A program made the translations under genes and the position numbers. Shown here piece by piece: positions 1-9,556 of a stretch of 64,000 bases of DNA (its first letter is position 1; every line of letters starts with the position of its first letter). The stretch spans positions 41,373 through 105,372 of the forward strand of contig MKVW01000003.1 in assembly GCA_001898965.1 (NCBI GenBank), given 5' to 3'. This DNA comes from Rhizobiales bacterium 62-17. GTDB lineage: Bacteria > Pseudomonadota > Alphaproteobacteria > Rhizobiales > Beijerinckiaceae. The notes under the pieces are model-generated. The model was given only the letters and a program-made list of their open reading frames with translations. It was not told the DNA's origin and searched no databases.

Positions 1-833
1 AGAAGCAGCGTTACCTCGGCAAGCTGATCTCAGGCGAACATGTCGGCGCGCTCGCCATGTCTGAGCCGGGCGCCGGTTCCGATGTCGTGTCGATGAAGAC
101 GCGGGCCGACAAGCGCGGCGATCGCTTCGTTCTCAATGGCAACAAGATGTGGATCACCAACGGGCCGGTGGCGGAAACCTTGATCGTCTATGCCAAGAAC
201 GATCCTGCCGCTGGGCCACGCGGCATCACCGCCTTCATCGTCGAAAAGGGGATGAAGGGTTTTGGCACGGCGCAGAAACTCGACAAGCTCGGCATGCGGG
301 GATCCGACACCTGCGAACTGGTGTTCGAGGATTGCGAAGTGCCGGAGGAGAATGTGCTCGGCAGCCTCGGCAAGGGCGTCAACGTTTTGATGTCGGGGCT
401 CGACTATGAGCGTGCCGTTCTGGCGGCGGGGCCGCTCGGCATCATGCAGGCGGCGATGGACGTGGTCATGCCCTATATCCATGACCGCAAGCAGTTCAAT
501 CAGCCGATCGGCGAGTTTCAGCTGGTGCAGGGCAAGATCGCCGACATGTATGTCGGCATGAATGCCTGCCGCGCCTATGTCTATGCGGTGGCGAAGGCCT
601 GCGACCGTGGTGAGACGACGCGTGAGGACGCCGCCGGGGCCATTCTCTATGCGGCGGAAAAGGCGACCAAGATCGCGCTCGATGCGATCCAGCTCCTCGG
701 GGGCAATGGCTATATCAACGATTATCCGACCGGGCGGCTGCTGCGCGACGCGAAACTCTACGAAATCGGCGCCGGCACAAGTGAAATCCGCCGGATGCTG
801 ATCGGCCGGGAATTGTTCATGAAAACGGGCTAA
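1..833 (+). CDS. ivd: Isovaleryl-CoA dehydrogenase, C-terminal part (cut by window edge)
   Basis: The frame is open from base 3, and 276 residues are visible; the start lies outside the window. The product is an FAD-dependent acyl-CoA dehydrogenase that should oxidise isovaleryl-CoA to 3-methylcrotonyl-CoA in leucine breakdown. The motif LDYER followed by a helix ending in GIMQAA places a glutamate where isovaleryl-CoA dehydrogenases keep their catalytic base, which differs from most acyl-CoA dehydrogenases. The C-terminal signatures [12 protein letters not shown] and [12 protein letters not shown] are intact. The two methylcrotonyl-CoA carboxylase genes that act next in the pathway lie at 4689-8293 on the same strand, which supports the substrate assignment. 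Confidence 0.9.
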   Translation, partial: KQRYLGKLISGEHVGALAMSEPGAGSDVVSMKTRADKRGDRFVLNGNKMWITNGPVAETLIVYAKNDPAAGPRGITAFIVEKGMKGFGTAQKLDKLGMRGSDTCELVFEDCEVPEENVLGSLGKGVNVLMSGLDYERAVLAAGPLGIMQAAMDVVMPYIHDRKQFNQPIGEFQLVQGKIADMYVGMNACRAYVYAVAKACDRGETTREDAAGAILYAAEKATKIALDAIQLLGGNGYINDYPTGRLLRDAKLYEIGAGTSEIRRMLIGRELFMKTG

Positions 834-901
834 ACCCTGGCCTATTTCGTTACGATTGACCTTTTGCGAAGGGGCCAATACCTCTGCCTCATCCAAGGAG
901 C

Positions 902-1525
902 ATGATGATGATCAAGGTCTGGGGCCGCAACAATTCGCTCAACGTCCAGAAGGTGATCCTGACCCTGGAAGAGATCGGCCTGCCTTATGAGCGCACCGAT
1001 GCGGGCCTGCATTTTGGCGTCGTCAATACGGCGGAATATCGGGCGATCAATCCGAACGGCCGGGTGCCGACCATCGACGACATGGGATTCACCTTGTGGG
1101 AGTCCAATGCCATCGTCCGCTATCTGTGCGCGCGCTATTCGGAAGGCAAGCTCTGGCCGCTCGACGCGCGCCGCCGCGCCGATGCCGATCGCTGGATGGA
1201 CTGGCAGCAGACGACGCTGCTCGATCCGATCAATGCGATTTTCCGGCCATTGGTCCGCAAGGATGTGGAAGCAAAGCCGGGGGTGATCGAAGCCGGGATC
1301 AAGACGGCGGAAGGCAATGCGGCCGTGCTCGATGCCTTGCTGGCGGAGCGCCCGTGGGTTTCCGGTGGCACGTTCGGCATGGCCGATTGCGTGATCGCCA
1401 CCGTCGTTCACCGCTGGATGCACTTGCCGATCGAACGACAGCCGCGCCCGCATCTCGAGCGCTGGTACAAGGCGATCTGCGAGCGGCCGTGGAGCAGCAA
1501 GGTGCTGATCCTGCCGCTGAGCTGA
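902..1525 (+). CDS. Glutathione S-transferase family protein
   Basis: A cytosolic GST-fold protein of up to 207 residues. The N-terminal thioredoxin-like domain (about 1-80) has the glutathione-site pattern NGRVPTIDDMG followed by WESNAIVRYL. The C-terminal half is the all-helical GST domain with GMADCVIATVVHRW. Three consecutive ATG codons (902, 905, 908) follow AAGGAG at 895-900, and spacing favours 908. It sits 68 bases after the dehydrogenase and ends 4 bases before the next gene, so co-transcription is likely. The electrophile it handles cannot be told from sequence. Confidence 0.85.
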   Translation: MMMIKVWGRNNSLNVQKVILTLEEIGLPYERTDAGLHFGVVNTAEYRAINPNGRVPTIDDMGFTLWESNAIVRYLCARYSEGKLWPLDARRRADADRWMDWQQTTLLDPINAIFRPLVRKDVEAKPGVIEAGIKTAEGNAAVLDALLAERPWVSGGTFGMADCVIATVVHRWMHLPIERQPRPHLERWYKAICERPWSSKVLILPLS

Positions 1526-1529
1526 GCGG

Positions 1530-2327
1530 ATGTTCTTCTACCTGTCCAAAATATTGTGGTTCTTCGCCGCGCCCTCGAATCTGATGGTGGTGGCGACGGG
1601 GCTGGCCTTGGTGGCGCTCTATTTCGGCCGTCGCCGCATCGCCCGTGGCTTGCTTTGGATGGTGGTTGTTTTCGCGGTCTTTTTCGGGCTGGGGCCGGGC
1701 GGGCAGATTTTGCTGTCGCCGCTGGAGAACCGCTTTCCGCAACTGCCGGGTGATTTTCCGGCACCCACTGGCTTCATCGTGCTGGGCGGTGGCGTCGATG
1801 AAGTGGTGAGCATGGCGCGCAGCTCGGCGGAGCTGTCGGAGGCGGGCACGCGCATGACCGCCTCGGCCGCCTTTGCCTATCGCTATCCCAATGCGCGGAT
1901 CGTCTTCACCGGCGGTTCCGGGCGCATCCTCGGCGGCGATGTGAGCGAGGCGGACGTGGCGCGGCGCATCTACACCAGCCTCGGCATCGCCCCTGAGCGC
2001 ATGACCTTCGAGGAGGAATCGCGCAACACCTGGGAAAATGCGGTGTTCACCCGCGATCTCATCAAGCCGAAGCCGGGAGAGGTCTGGGTGCTCGTCACCT
2101 CGGCCTATCACATGCCTCGTTCCATGGGCCTGTTCCGCAAGGCGGGTTTTTCGGTGGTGCCGGCGCCCGTCGACTATGCGACGCGTGGCACTTGGTATGA
2201 TTTCATCCGGCCGTCGGCCGAGACGTCGCTTGGCCTGCGCCGCACCGATCGCGCCGTGCGCGAATATATCGGGCTTGTCGCTTATTACCTGTCGGGCAAG
2301 AGCGACGCGCTGTTTCCAGCGCCTTGA
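1530..2327 (+). CDS. YdcF family (DUF218) membrane-anchored protein
   Basis: 265 residues with two N-terminal hydrophobic segments (about 10-32 and 38-58), then a DUF218/YdcF domain (about 75-250), the family that includes ElyC and SanA. Typical pieces are FIVLGGGVD, VFTGGSGR, SRNTWENA and TSAYHMPRSMGLFRKAGF. Family members act in envelope biogenesis (ElyC affects undecaprenyl-phosphate metabolism), but the reaction here is unknown. The catalytic domain is probably periplasmic. The ATG lies 4 bases after the GST stop, suggesting one transcript. Confidence 0.85.
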   Translation: MFFYLSKILWFFAAPSNLMVVATGLALVALYFGRRRIARGLLWMVVVFAVFFGLGPGGQILLSPLENRFPQLPGDFPAPTGFIVLGGGVDEVVSMARSSAELSEAGTRMTASAAFAYRYPNARIVFTGGSGRILGGDVSEADVARRIYTSLGIAPERMTFEEESRNTWENAVFTRDLIKPKPGEVWVLVTSAYHMPRSMGLFRKAGFSVVPAPVDYATRGTWYDFIRPSAETSLGLRRTDRAVREYIGLVAYYLSGKSDALFPAP

Positions 2328-2350
2328 GTCCTGGACCGTCGTTGAGCTGA

Positions 2351-2728
2351 TTATTCGCTGCGCGGCAGGCCGAGGCGATAGACGCCCCGAAAATCGTCCG
2401 GGTCGGCCGGCTTGCCCTTGCGATAGATCACCAGATCGCCCTTGCGGGCCATGCCGATGGCGGCGGCGCGCACGCGGGTGAGCCAGGAGCGCCAGGCGAG
2501 ATCGTCGCCACCCTTGGCGGCGGCGATGGATTTGGCGGCATCCGTCGGGCAGATCGTCTTGCCGGGGCCGGCCTCGACGCAAAGGTCGACGATCGCGGCT
2601 TCCAGTGTTTTGTTGGGGGCCGAATCTTCGGCGACCATAACCTCGTTCATCCGGGGCCTATGCGGCGCGGAGCGTTTCGCGTCAAGCCGCTTGACGTCGG
2701 GTCGTTTGGGAGGCGGTTTACGAGGCAT
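2351..2728 (-). CDS. DUF3253 domain protein
   Basis: A small basic protein. The start at 2728 gives 125 residues and an 11-base overlap with the upstream DUF599 gene; the longer reading from 2767 would overlap by 50 bases. The N-terminus is proline and lysine rich and probably disordered. The C-terminal about 80 residues carry the DUF3253 pattern, with KTICPTDAAKSI, WLTRVRAAAIGMARKGDLVIYRKGK and a GVYRL end, which looks like a winged-helix fold. Function is unknown. It converges on the YdcF gene with a 23-base gap. Confidence 0.75.
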   Translation of the reverse strand: MPRKPPPKRPDVKRLDAKRSAPHRPRMNEVMVAEDSAPNKTLEAAIVDLCVEAGPGKTICPTDAAKSIAAAKGGDDLAWRSWLTRVRAAAIGMARKGDLVIYRKGKPADPDDFRGVYRLGLPRSE

Positions 2729-3422
2729 CGGAATCGGACATGTGTTTGGTCGGGTCGATCGCGTCATGCGCTTCGGAGCGATATTGGCGCGACCACATGA
2801 AGAACAGCACGACCGCCGTCGTCAGCATCAGCACATAGGGACCAAGGAACCAGCCAAGATAGGCGAGGGCGAAGAAAAAGGCGCGCTGGCCACGGGTGAA
2901 CTGCCGTGCGGCGGCGATGTTCATGCGGCCGGCATAGGTGGCGATGCGGCGGCGCTCGTCGTCGTTCTCCGATTTGGCCGGCGGCGTGGCGCCGATCAGG
3001 ATGGCGCAATAGTTGAACAGTCGATAGGCCCAGGCGAATTTGAAAAAGGCATAGCCGAACAGAATCAACAGGCCGACGACCTTGATTTCGAACATGGCGC
3101 GGGTCGGCACGAAGCCGAAGGGCAAATCCGTGGCGACGCGCATCATGTCGTCGCCGGAGCGCAGCAGGGCGGCGGTGCCGCCGAGCGCCAGCAGCGAGGT
3201 GGAGGCGAAAAAGGCGGTGCCGTTCTGCAAGGTGGCGATGATGGCGGAATCGACGATGCGGACATCTCGGTTGGCCATCTCCTGCATCCAGCGCAGGCGG
3301 TAGTAGGACATCTGCGCGTTCAGCGCCGTGCGCGCGTGGGTTCGGAGCATGTGGTGATAAATCACCCAGGCCGCCGCGAAGAGGCAGATGGCGATCAGAT
3401 CGGCGAGAACGAATCCGGACAT
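2718..3422 (-). CDS. DUF599 family integral membrane protein
   Basis: 234 residues with about four membrane segments (near 4-22, 66-86, 115-135 and 185-210). The DUF599 features include NRDVRIVDSAIIATLQNGTAFFASTSLL and FAWAYRLFNYCAILIGA, the latter before a charged loop. The family is widespread in alphaproteobacteria and uncharacterised. It overlaps the DUF3253 gene by 11 bases, so the two are probably translated together. The upstream region 3423-3517 is shared with the divergent acetyltransferase gene. Confidence 0.85.
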   Translation of the reverse strand: MSGFVLADLIAICLFAAAWVIYHHMLRTHARTALNAQMSYYRLRWMQEMANRDVRIVDSAIIATLQNGTAFFASTSLLALGGTAALLRSGDDMMRVATDLPFGFVPTRAMFEIKVVGLLILFGYAFFKFAWAYRLFNYCAILIGATPPAKSENDDERRRIATYAGRMNIAAARQFTRGQRAFFFALAYLGWFLGPYVLMLTTAVVLFFMWSRQYRSEAHDAIDPTKHMSDSDAS

Positions 3423-3517
3423 GGGGCAAGTCTATAACGCTTGCAAGACGGCGGGAATGTGCCAGTTCCGTCTTTGCGGCTGATTTGGTAAAGGTCGGCG
3501 TCAAACGTCGGGTTCAG

Positions 3518-3955
3518 ATGCAGATTCGTCCCCCCATTCCGCAGGATGAGGCGCGCTGGCGCGAGCTTTGGGCCGGCTATGTCGCCTTTTATCGGGGCGA
3601 CGTGCCGGAGGTGGTCACCGCCGACCTTTGGGCGCAACTGGTGCGCGGCGAGGGGCCCGTGCGCGGGCTTGTCGCGGTGGGAGACGCGGGCCTGGTCGGC
3701 TTCGCCACATTTCTGTTCCATCCCTCCACCTGGAGCCTGAAACCGAGCTGCTATCTGGAAGACCTGTTCGTCGACCCGCAGGCGCGCGGTTCAGGGGCCG
3801 GCAAGGCGCTGATCCTGGCGGTGGAAACGGTGGCGAAAAAGGCCGGGGCCTTTCGGCTCTATTGGCATACGCAGGAATTCAACGCGCCGGCGCGCTCGCT
3901 CTATGACACGCTGGTCAACCGCTCCTCCTTCATCGTTTATCGCAAGGCGCTCTGA
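3518..3955 (+). CDS. GNAT family N-acetyltransferase
   Basis: 145 residues from the ATG at 3518; an in-frame TTG at 3485 is possible but less likely. One acetyltransferase domain is visible: LEDLFVDPQARGSGAGKALI contains the acetyl-CoA pyrophosphate loop (R-x-x-G-x-G/A), followed by AFRLYWHTQEFNAPARSLYD. The substrate is unknown. It ends 3 bases before a GST gene on the same strand, so the two form a likely operon. Confidence 0.85.
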   Translation: MQIRPPIPQDEARWRELWAGYVAFYRGDVPEVVTADLWAQLVRGEGPVRGLVAVGDAGLVGFATFLFHPSTWSLKPSCYLEDLFVDPQARGSGAGKALILAVETVAKKAGAFRLYWHTQEFNAPARSLYDTLVNRSSFIVYRKAL

Positions 3956-3958
3956 CTC

Positions 3959-4609
3959 ATGCTGACCCTCGTTATCGGTAACAAGGCCTATTCGTCCTGG
4001 TCGCTCCGGCCGTGGATCCTGCTGGCGACCCTGCACATTCCGTTCGAGGAGAAGCAGGTCAATCTTTATGACGAGCCGGGCAAGAAGAAGCTGAAGCGGC
4101 TGTCGCCGACGGGCAAAGTGCCGCTGCTGATCGATGGCGAGATCGAGGTTTGGGAATCCGTCGCGATCTTCGAATATCTGGCGGAAAAATATCCGGCCAA
4201 GGGCATCTGGCCGAAGACCCGCGCCGCGCGCGCCGAGGCGCGGGCGCTGGTGGCGGAAATGCACGCGGGTTTCATGGCCATGCGCCGGCATCTGCCGACC
4301 AATTTTCGCCGCGAGGTGCGTCTACGCGAGTTGATGCCGGAAGTGGTGGCGGATGTGGCGCGGATGGAAGCGGCCTGGGCCGGCGCGCGTCGTAAATTCG
4401 GCAAGGGGGGGCCGTTCCTGTTCGGCAAATTCAGCGCGGCGGACGCCATGTTCGCGCCGGTGGTGAACCGCCTGCATATCTATGATGTGAAGGTGAAAAA
4501 GGAGACGCGGGCCTATATGGACGCGATCATGGCGCTGCCGGCCTGGCAGGCCTGGATCAAGGATGCTTTCGCCGAAAAGCAAACCCACGAGGTTTATGAC
4601 GCGATATGA
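3959..4609 (+). CDS. Glutathione S-transferase family protein
   Basis: 216 residues. The N-terminus MLTLVIGNKAYSSWSLRPWI has the Ser-Ser-Trp-Ser type active-site start seen in one bacterial GST branch. The glutathione contacts are in GKVPLLIDGEIEVWESVAI, and the helical C-terminal domain has GPFLFGKFSAADAMFAP. It is cytosolic, with unknown substrate, and differs clearly from the GST at 902-1525. It lies 79 bases before mccB. Confidence 0.85.
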   Translation: MLTLVIGNKAYSSWSLRPWILLATLHIPFEEKQVNLYDEPGKKKLKRLSPTGKVPLLIDGEIEVWESVAIFEYLAEKYPAKGIWPKTRAARAEARALVAEMHAGFMAMRRHLPTNFRREVRLRELMPEVVADVARMEAAWAGARRKFGKGGPFLFGKFSAADAMFAPVVNRLHIYDVKVKKETRAYMDAIMALPAWQAWIKDAFAEKQTHEVYDAI

Positions 4610-4688
4610 TCGCATCCGTCTAAGGGCCGGTTTGCTTCAGGAGCATTTCGCGCCATAGTCGCCGAAACGGCAGACGGGGGCGAGACAC

Positions 4689-6296
4689 GTGGCGGTCCTG
4701 AAATCGAACTTCGATCCGGTCGGACCCGATGCCACCGCCAATCGTCAATCCTGGGCGCAACTCGTCGCGCAATTGCAGGAACGCCGCGCCACGGCGGCTC
4801 TGGGCGGTCCGGAGCGGGCCCGCCAGCGCCATGTCGATCGCGGCAAGCTGTTGCCGCGCGATCGCGTGCTGGGCCTGATCGATCCCGGCTCGCCCTTTCT
4901 GGAAATCGGCGGCCTTGCGGCCTTCGGCATGTATGAGGGCGATATTCATGGCGCTGGCATGATCGCTGGCATCGGTCGCGTCGAGGGGCGCGAGGTGATG
5001 ATCGTCTGCAACGATGCGACGATCAAAGGCGGCACCTATTATCCGATCACCGTGAAGAAACATCTGCGCGCGCAGGAGATCGCGCAGGAGAACCATCTAC
5101 CTTGCGTCTATCTGGTCGATTCCGGCGGCGCCAACCTGCCGCATCAGACCGAGGTGTTTCCCGATCGCGAGCATTTCGGCCGCATCTTCTTCAACCAAGC
5201 CAATATGTCGTCGCGCGGTCTGGCGCAGGTCGCGGTGGTGATGGGCTCGTGCACGGCGGGTGGCGCCTATGTGCCGGCGATGTCGGATGAGACGATCATC
5301 GTCAAAGGGCAGGGCACGATCTTTCTCGCCGGGCCGCCGTTGGTGAAAGCAGCCACCGGCGAAATCGTCTCCGCCGAGGATCTTGGCGGTGCCGACGTGC
5401 ATACGCGCATCTCCGGCGTCGCCGATCATCTGGCGCAGAACGATGAGCATGCTCTGGCTTTGGCGCGCCGTGCCATCCGCAATCTCAACACGGCCAAGCG
5501 CGCGCCGCCGGCTTCGCGGGCACCGTCACCGCCCTTGCATGATGTCGGCGAACTCGATGCCATCGTGCCGACCGACCTGCGCAAACAATATGACATTCGC
5601 GAAGTCATCGCGCGCCTCGTCGATGGCTCCGACTTCGATGAATTCAAGGCGCGCTATGGCACCACACTCATCTGCGGCTTTGCCCATATCGAAGGCCTGC
5701 CCGTCGGCATCATCGCCAACAACGGCATTCTGTTTTCAGAAAGCGCGCTGAAGGGCGCGCATTTCGTCGAATTGTGCTGCCAGCGCGGCATACCGCTGCT
5801 GTTCTTACAAAACATCTCCGGCTTCATGGTGGGGCGCGAATATGAGACCGGCGGCATCGCCAAGGATGGCGCCAAACTGGTGACGGCGGTGGCGTGCGCA
5901 CGCGTGCCGAAGATCACCGTGATCGTCGGCGGCTCGTTCGGTGCGGGCAATTATGGCATGTGTGGCCGGGCTTATGGGCCACGCTTTCTCTTCACCTGGC
6001 CGAATGCGCGCATCAGCGTCATGGGCGGCGAACAGGCGGCCAGCGTGTTGGCGACCGTGCGGCGCGACAATATCGAAGCCGAGGGCAAACAGTGGAGCGT
6101 CGCCGAGGAAGAGGCGTTCAAGGCGCCGATCCGCGCCAAATATGAAGAGGAGGGCTCGCCCTATTACGCGACGGCGCGGCTTTGGGACGATGGCATCATC
6201 CTGCCTTCGGAGACGCGGCATGTGCTGGCATTGGCGCTGTCGGCCGCATTGAACGCGCCAGCCGAGGCGACGAAGTTCGGCGTGTTCAGGATGTAG
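4689..6296 (+). CDS. mccB: Methylcrotonyl-CoA carboxylase, beta (carboxyltransferase) subunit
   Basis: 535 residues from a GTG at 4689 preceded by GGGGGCGAG. This is the carboxyltransferase half of the biotin enzyme that turns 3-methylcrotonyl-CoA into 3-methylglutaconyl-CoA in leucine degradation. Typical stretches are [36 protein letters not shown] and [17 protein letters not shown]. In the C-domain there are [15 protein letters not shown] and [18 protein letters not shown], with the two oxyanion glycine regions. The alpha subunit follows 11 bases later. The ivd gene upstream gives the pathway context. Confidence 0.93.
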   Translation: MAVLKSNFDPVGPDATANRQSWAQLVAQLQERRATAALGGPERARQRHVDRGKLLPRDRVLGLIDPGSPFLEIGGLAAFGMYEGDIHGAGMIAGIGRVEGREVMIVCNDATIKGGTYYPITVKKHLRAQEIAQENHLPCVYLVDSGGANLPHQTEVFPDREHFGRIFFNQANMSSRGLAQVAVVMGSCTAGGAYVPAMSDETIIVKGQGTIFLAGPPLVKAATGEIVSAEDLGGADVHTRISGVADHLAQNDEHALALARRAIRNLNTAKRAPPASRAPSPPLHDVGELDAIVPTDLRKQYDIREVIARLVDGSDFDEFKARYGTTLICGFAHIEGLPVGIIANNGILFSESALKGAHFVELCCQRGIPLLFLQNISGFMVGREYETGGIAKDGAKLVTAVACARVPKITVIVGGSFGAGNYGMCGRAYGPRFLFTWPNARISVMGGEQAASVLATVRRDNIEAEGKQWSVAEEEAFKAPIRAKYEEEGSPYYATARLWDDGIILPSETRHVLALALSAALNAPAEATKFGVFRM

Positions 6297-6307
6297 GGGG
6301 CGAAGCC

Positions 6308-8293
6308 ATGTTCAACTCCGTCCTCATTGCCAATCGTGGCGAAATCGCCTGCCGGATCATTCGCACCGCGCGGCGCCTCGGCATGCGCACCATCGCCGTC
6401 TATTCGCAGGCGGACAGAAACGCTTTGCATGTGCGCCTCGCCGATGAAGCGCACGAGATTGGCCCGGCGCCGGCGGCGCAGTCCTATCTGCGCGGCGACG
6501 TCATTCTCGACGTGGCGCGCGCCAGCAAGGCGGCCTGTCTGCATCCGGGCTATGGCTTCCTGTCGGAGAATGCCGAGTTCGCCGAAGCCTGTGCGGCCGC
6601 GGGTGTCGTGTTCGTCGGGCCGCCACCCAAGGCTATTCGCGCCATGGGCTTGAAGGACGAAGCCAAGGCGCTGATGCGCAAGTCGGGCGTTCCGGTGGTG
6701 CCGGGCTATGATGGGGCTGAGCAGACGGCCGATCATCTGGCGGATGAGGCAAAGCGTATCGGCTATCCCGTTCTCATCAAGGCTGTGGCCGGTGGTGGCG
6801 GCAAGGGCATGCGCAAGGTGGAGCGTGCGGCGGATTTTGCCGATGCTCTGGCCTCGGCGCAGCGCGAGGCGCAATCCTCCTTCGGCAATCCACGCGTGCT
6901 GATCGAAAAATATGTCAGCGCGCCGCGCCATATCGAGATCCAGGTTTTCGCCGACAGTCATGGCCATGCGCTGCATCTGTTCGAGCGTGACTGCACCATG
7001 CAGCGCCGGCACCAGAAGGTGATCGAGGAAGCGCCAGCGCCAGGGATGAACGATGAAACCCGCAGCGCCATGGGCGAGGCGGCGGTCGCTGCGGCCCGAG
7101 CAGTGGGTTATGTCGGCGCCGGCACGGTGGAATTCATCGCCGACGGATCGCGGCCGCTGTCGCCGGACAGTTTCTGGTTCATGGAGATGAACACGCGGTT
7201 GCAGGTGGAGCATCCGGTGACGGAAGCCGTGACCGGCCTCGATCTGGTGGAAATGCAGTTTCGCGTCGCGGCCGGTGGAGCGCTGGGGCTGCAACAGGCC
7301 GATATCAGGCTTTCAGGCCATGCGATCGAAACGCGGCTTTATGCGGAAGATCCCAACAGCGGCTTCCTGCCTTCAACAGGACGCATTCTGGCACTCGATC
7401 TGCCCGTGGCGGAGGGCGTGCGTGTCGATGCGGGTGTCGCTGCCGGTAATGACGTCACGCCGTTCTATGACCCGATGATCGCCAAGATCATCGCCCATGC
7501 GCCGATACGTGCGCAGGCGATCAAACGGCTGGCCGATGCCTTGGCGGCAACGAAAGTCTTTGGTCCGCGATCGAACGCCGGCTTTCTGCATCGACTGGTG
7601 ACGCGGCCGGAATTCGCCAGCAATAGCTACGACACCGGTTTCATCGAGCGGCATCTTGAAGACCTCGGGGCCGTGCCGCAACCTTTCGACGAAGGCGCCG
7701 TGGCCTTCGGCGCGGCTGTTGCGTTGGCGCACGCAGGACAATCGAATGCCAACCGGTTCGCCGATCCGTGGGCTGGTGGCGATGCGTTTCAGCTTGGCGC
7801 CGCGCGTCGGCAGAAAATCGCTATTGCCATCGAAGGCGAACGCGCAACGGTTGATGTCGAATGGCGTGCCGGCGAGATGGCGGCGACTTATGCGAGAATG
7901 CAGCAAGTTGTGCGCCATGAGAATAGCCGCTGGATCGCGTCCGATCCTCTGCTGAGTGCGCATGCTGATGAGAACGGGGTGTTCGTTTTGCGCGACGGGC
8001 GGCAGGTTCACATCGCCTTGTTCGATGCGCTCGATCATGCGGATGAAGCCTCCGGCAGTGATGGCAATATCGTGCGCTCGCCGATGCATGGCAAGCTGGT
8101 GACGATCTTCGTCGCGGCCGGCGACGCGGTGGAGAAAGGCCAACGCCTGGCTATTGTCGAGGCCATGAAAATGGAGCATGTGCTGATGGCGCCGGTGGCG
8201 GGCCGCGTGGGTCCGATCGGCGTTCATGCCGGCCAGCAGGTGGCGCAAAATGCCGCTCTACTTACAATCGAAACAGAAACGGGAGACGCCTGA
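6308..8293 (+). CDS. mccA: Methylcrotonyl-CoA carboxylase, alpha (biotin carboxylase/BCCP) subunit
   Basis: 661 residues from the ATG at 6308; the frame is open further upstream, but that part overlaps mccB and does not look like the family. An N-terminal biotin carboxylase domain (about 1-445) has the ATP loop AVAGGGGKGMRKV and MEMNTRLQVEHPVTE. A linker domain follows, then a C-terminal biotinyl domain with AMKM, so Lys621 should carry biotin. It carboxylates biotin with ATP and bicarbonate for the beta subunit encoded just upstream. The next gene starts right after the stop codon. Confidence 0.93.
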   Translation: MFNSVLIANRGEIACRIIRTARRLGMRTIAVYSQADRNALHVRLADEAHEIGPAPAAQSYLRGDVILDVARASKAACLHPGYGFLSENAEFAEACAAAGVVFVGPPPKAIRAMGLKDEAKALMRKSGVPVVPGYDGAEQTADHLADEAKRIGYPVLIKAVAGGGGKGMRKVERAADFADALASAQREAQSSFGNPRVLIEKYVSAPRHIEIQVFADSHGHALHLFERDCTMQRRHQKVIEEAPAPGMNDETRSAMGEAAVAAARAVGYVGAGTVEFIADGSRPLSPDSFWFMEMNTRLQVEHPVTEAVTGLDLVEMQFRVAAGGALGLQQADIRLSGHAIETRLYAEDPNSGFLPSTGRILALDLPVAEGVRVDAGVAAGNDVTPFYDPMIAKIIAHAPIRAQAIKRLADALAATKVFGPRSNAGFLHRLVTRPEFASNSYDTGFIERHLEDLGAVPQPFDEGAVAFGAAVALAHAGQSNANRFADPWAGGDAFQLGAARRQKIAIAIEGERATVDVEWRAGEMAATYARMQQVVRHENSRWIASDPLLSAHADENGVFVLRDGRQVHIALFDALDHADEASGSDGNIVRSPMHGKLVTIFVAAGDAVEKGQRLAIVEAMKMEHVLMAPVAGRVGPIGVHAGQQVAQNAALLTIETETGDA

Positions 8294-9049
8294 ATGTCAG
8301 ATCAGAAAATCGCTTTGGTGACCGGCGGCGGCACCGGCATTGGCCGCGCGGCGGCCCTGGCGCTGGCCGGTATCGGCTATACGCTGGTGGTGGCGGGACG
8401 GCGGCAGGAACCGTTGGACGAAGCGGTCGAGGCGATCAAGAAGGCTGGCGGCAAAGCCATTGCGGTGGCGTGCAATGTTGGCGATCCCAAACAGGTCGAT
8501 GCGCTGTTCGGCAAGATCAAGTCCGAATTCGGCCGTCTCGATCTGCTCTTCAACAATGCCGGCATGGGCGGTGCGCCGTCGCTGCTTGAAGACCTGCCGT
8601 TCGAGAGGTGGCAGGACGTGGTCAACGTCAATCTCAACGGCGTGTTCCTGTGCACGCAGGCGGCGTTCCGCATCATGAAGGATCAGAAGCCGCAGGGCGG
8701 CCGCATCATCAACAACGGCTCGATCTCGGCGCATACGCCACGCCCGAATTCGATCGCCTATTCGGCGACCAAACATGCGGTGACCGGCATCACCAAGACG
8801 GCGGCGCTCGACGGCCGCAAATATGACATAGCTGTCGGTCAGATAGACATCGGCAATGCGGAGAGCAGCATGGCCGACAAGATGAAGAAAGGCGTGCCGC
8901 AGCCGGACGGATCGATCCGGCCGGAGGCGACCATGGCGCTTGATCATGTCGGTCGCGCGATCGTCGCCATGGCCAATCTGCCGCTGGAGACCAATGTTTT
9001 GTTCATGACCATCAAGGCAACGAAAATGCCGTTCGAGGGCCGCGGATGA
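8294..9049 (+). CDS. SDR family oxidoreductase
   Basis: A 251-residue classical short-chain dehydrogenase/reductase. The nucleotide-binding motif TGGGTGIG is at 10-17, NNAG at 87-90, a catalytic serine in the NNGSIS stretch (about 143-145), and the Tyr156-x-x-x-Lys160 pair in YSATK. The start abuts the mccA stop, so it is very probably co-transcribed with the carboxylase. A role on a leucine-pathway intermediate or a related hydroxy-acyl compound is inference from position only. It overlaps the next gene by four bases (ATGA). Confidence 0.88.
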   Translation: MSDQKIALVTGGGTGIGRAAALALAGIGYTLVVAGRRQEPLDEAVEAIKKAGGKAIAVACNVGDPKQVDALFGKIKSEFGRLDLLFNNAGMGGAPSLLEDLPFERWQDVVNVNLNGVFLCTQAAFRIMKDQKPQGGRIINNGSISAHTPRPNSIAYSATKHAVTGITKTAALDGRKYDIAVGQIDIGNAESSMADKMKKGVPQPDGSIRPEATMALDHVGRAIVAMANLPLETNVLFMTIKATKMPFEGRG

Positions 9050-9420
9050 TCCGCTTCGCTGGTCTCGCAGCCGGCGCGGCCTGTTTGGCTTTGCTGATGG
9101 CGACGGGGCAGGCTGCGGCCTGTTCCTGCGCTAAGCAATCGCGCGAACAGGCGGCGCAACAGGCTTCGCTTGTGATCACCGGGCGCGTGCTGAACGTGCG
9201 CCGTGACGGCGCCAATAGCTATGCGCGCATCGAAACCGTGCGGATGCTGAAAGGTGCTGCGCCGCCGGTGGTGGAAGTGATGACGCCGGCTTCGTCGGCT
9301 GCCTGCGGGTTCAATTTCGAGCGGGGCAAGACATTGGCGATCGCTGCGCAATTGTCCGAACAGCAGTTCCGTACGACGAGCTGCCTGATGAACGCTATCA
9401 ACAGCCCCGGCGGCAAATAA
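9046..9420 (+). CDS. Secreted TIMP/NTR-like small cysteine protein
   Basis: 124 residues. A signal peptide (about 1-25) ends in QAAA, so cleavage would leave a mature protein beginning Cys-Ser-Cys (Cys26, Cys28). Two more cysteines occur in SAACGFNFERGK and TTSCLMN. An N-terminal CxC with two later cysteines around a beta-rich middle (ITGRVLNV, MLKGAAPPVVEVMTP) matches tissue-inhibitor-of-metalloproteinase/netrin-like domains known in some bacteria. The function is unknown. It overlaps the SDR stop by four bases. The fold call rests on cysteine layout and pattern memory. Confidence 0.6.
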   Translation: MIRFAGLAAGAACLALLMATGQAAACSCAKQSREQAAQQASLVITGRVLNVRRDGANSYARIETVRMLKGAAPPVVEVMTPASSAACGFNFERGKTLAIAAQLSEQQFRTTSCLMNAINSPGGK

Positions 9421-9556
9421 ACCCGGCGCGGGATATTCAAAATCCTGTTGATTCTGCTGGCTAAATCGCCGGGCGGATGTGGGGTCGATGCGCCGCATCC
9501 TGAGATCGTGCTGCGCGCGGCTTGTTCCGCGCGGGCAGGGGCGCCAAAATGCTTCC

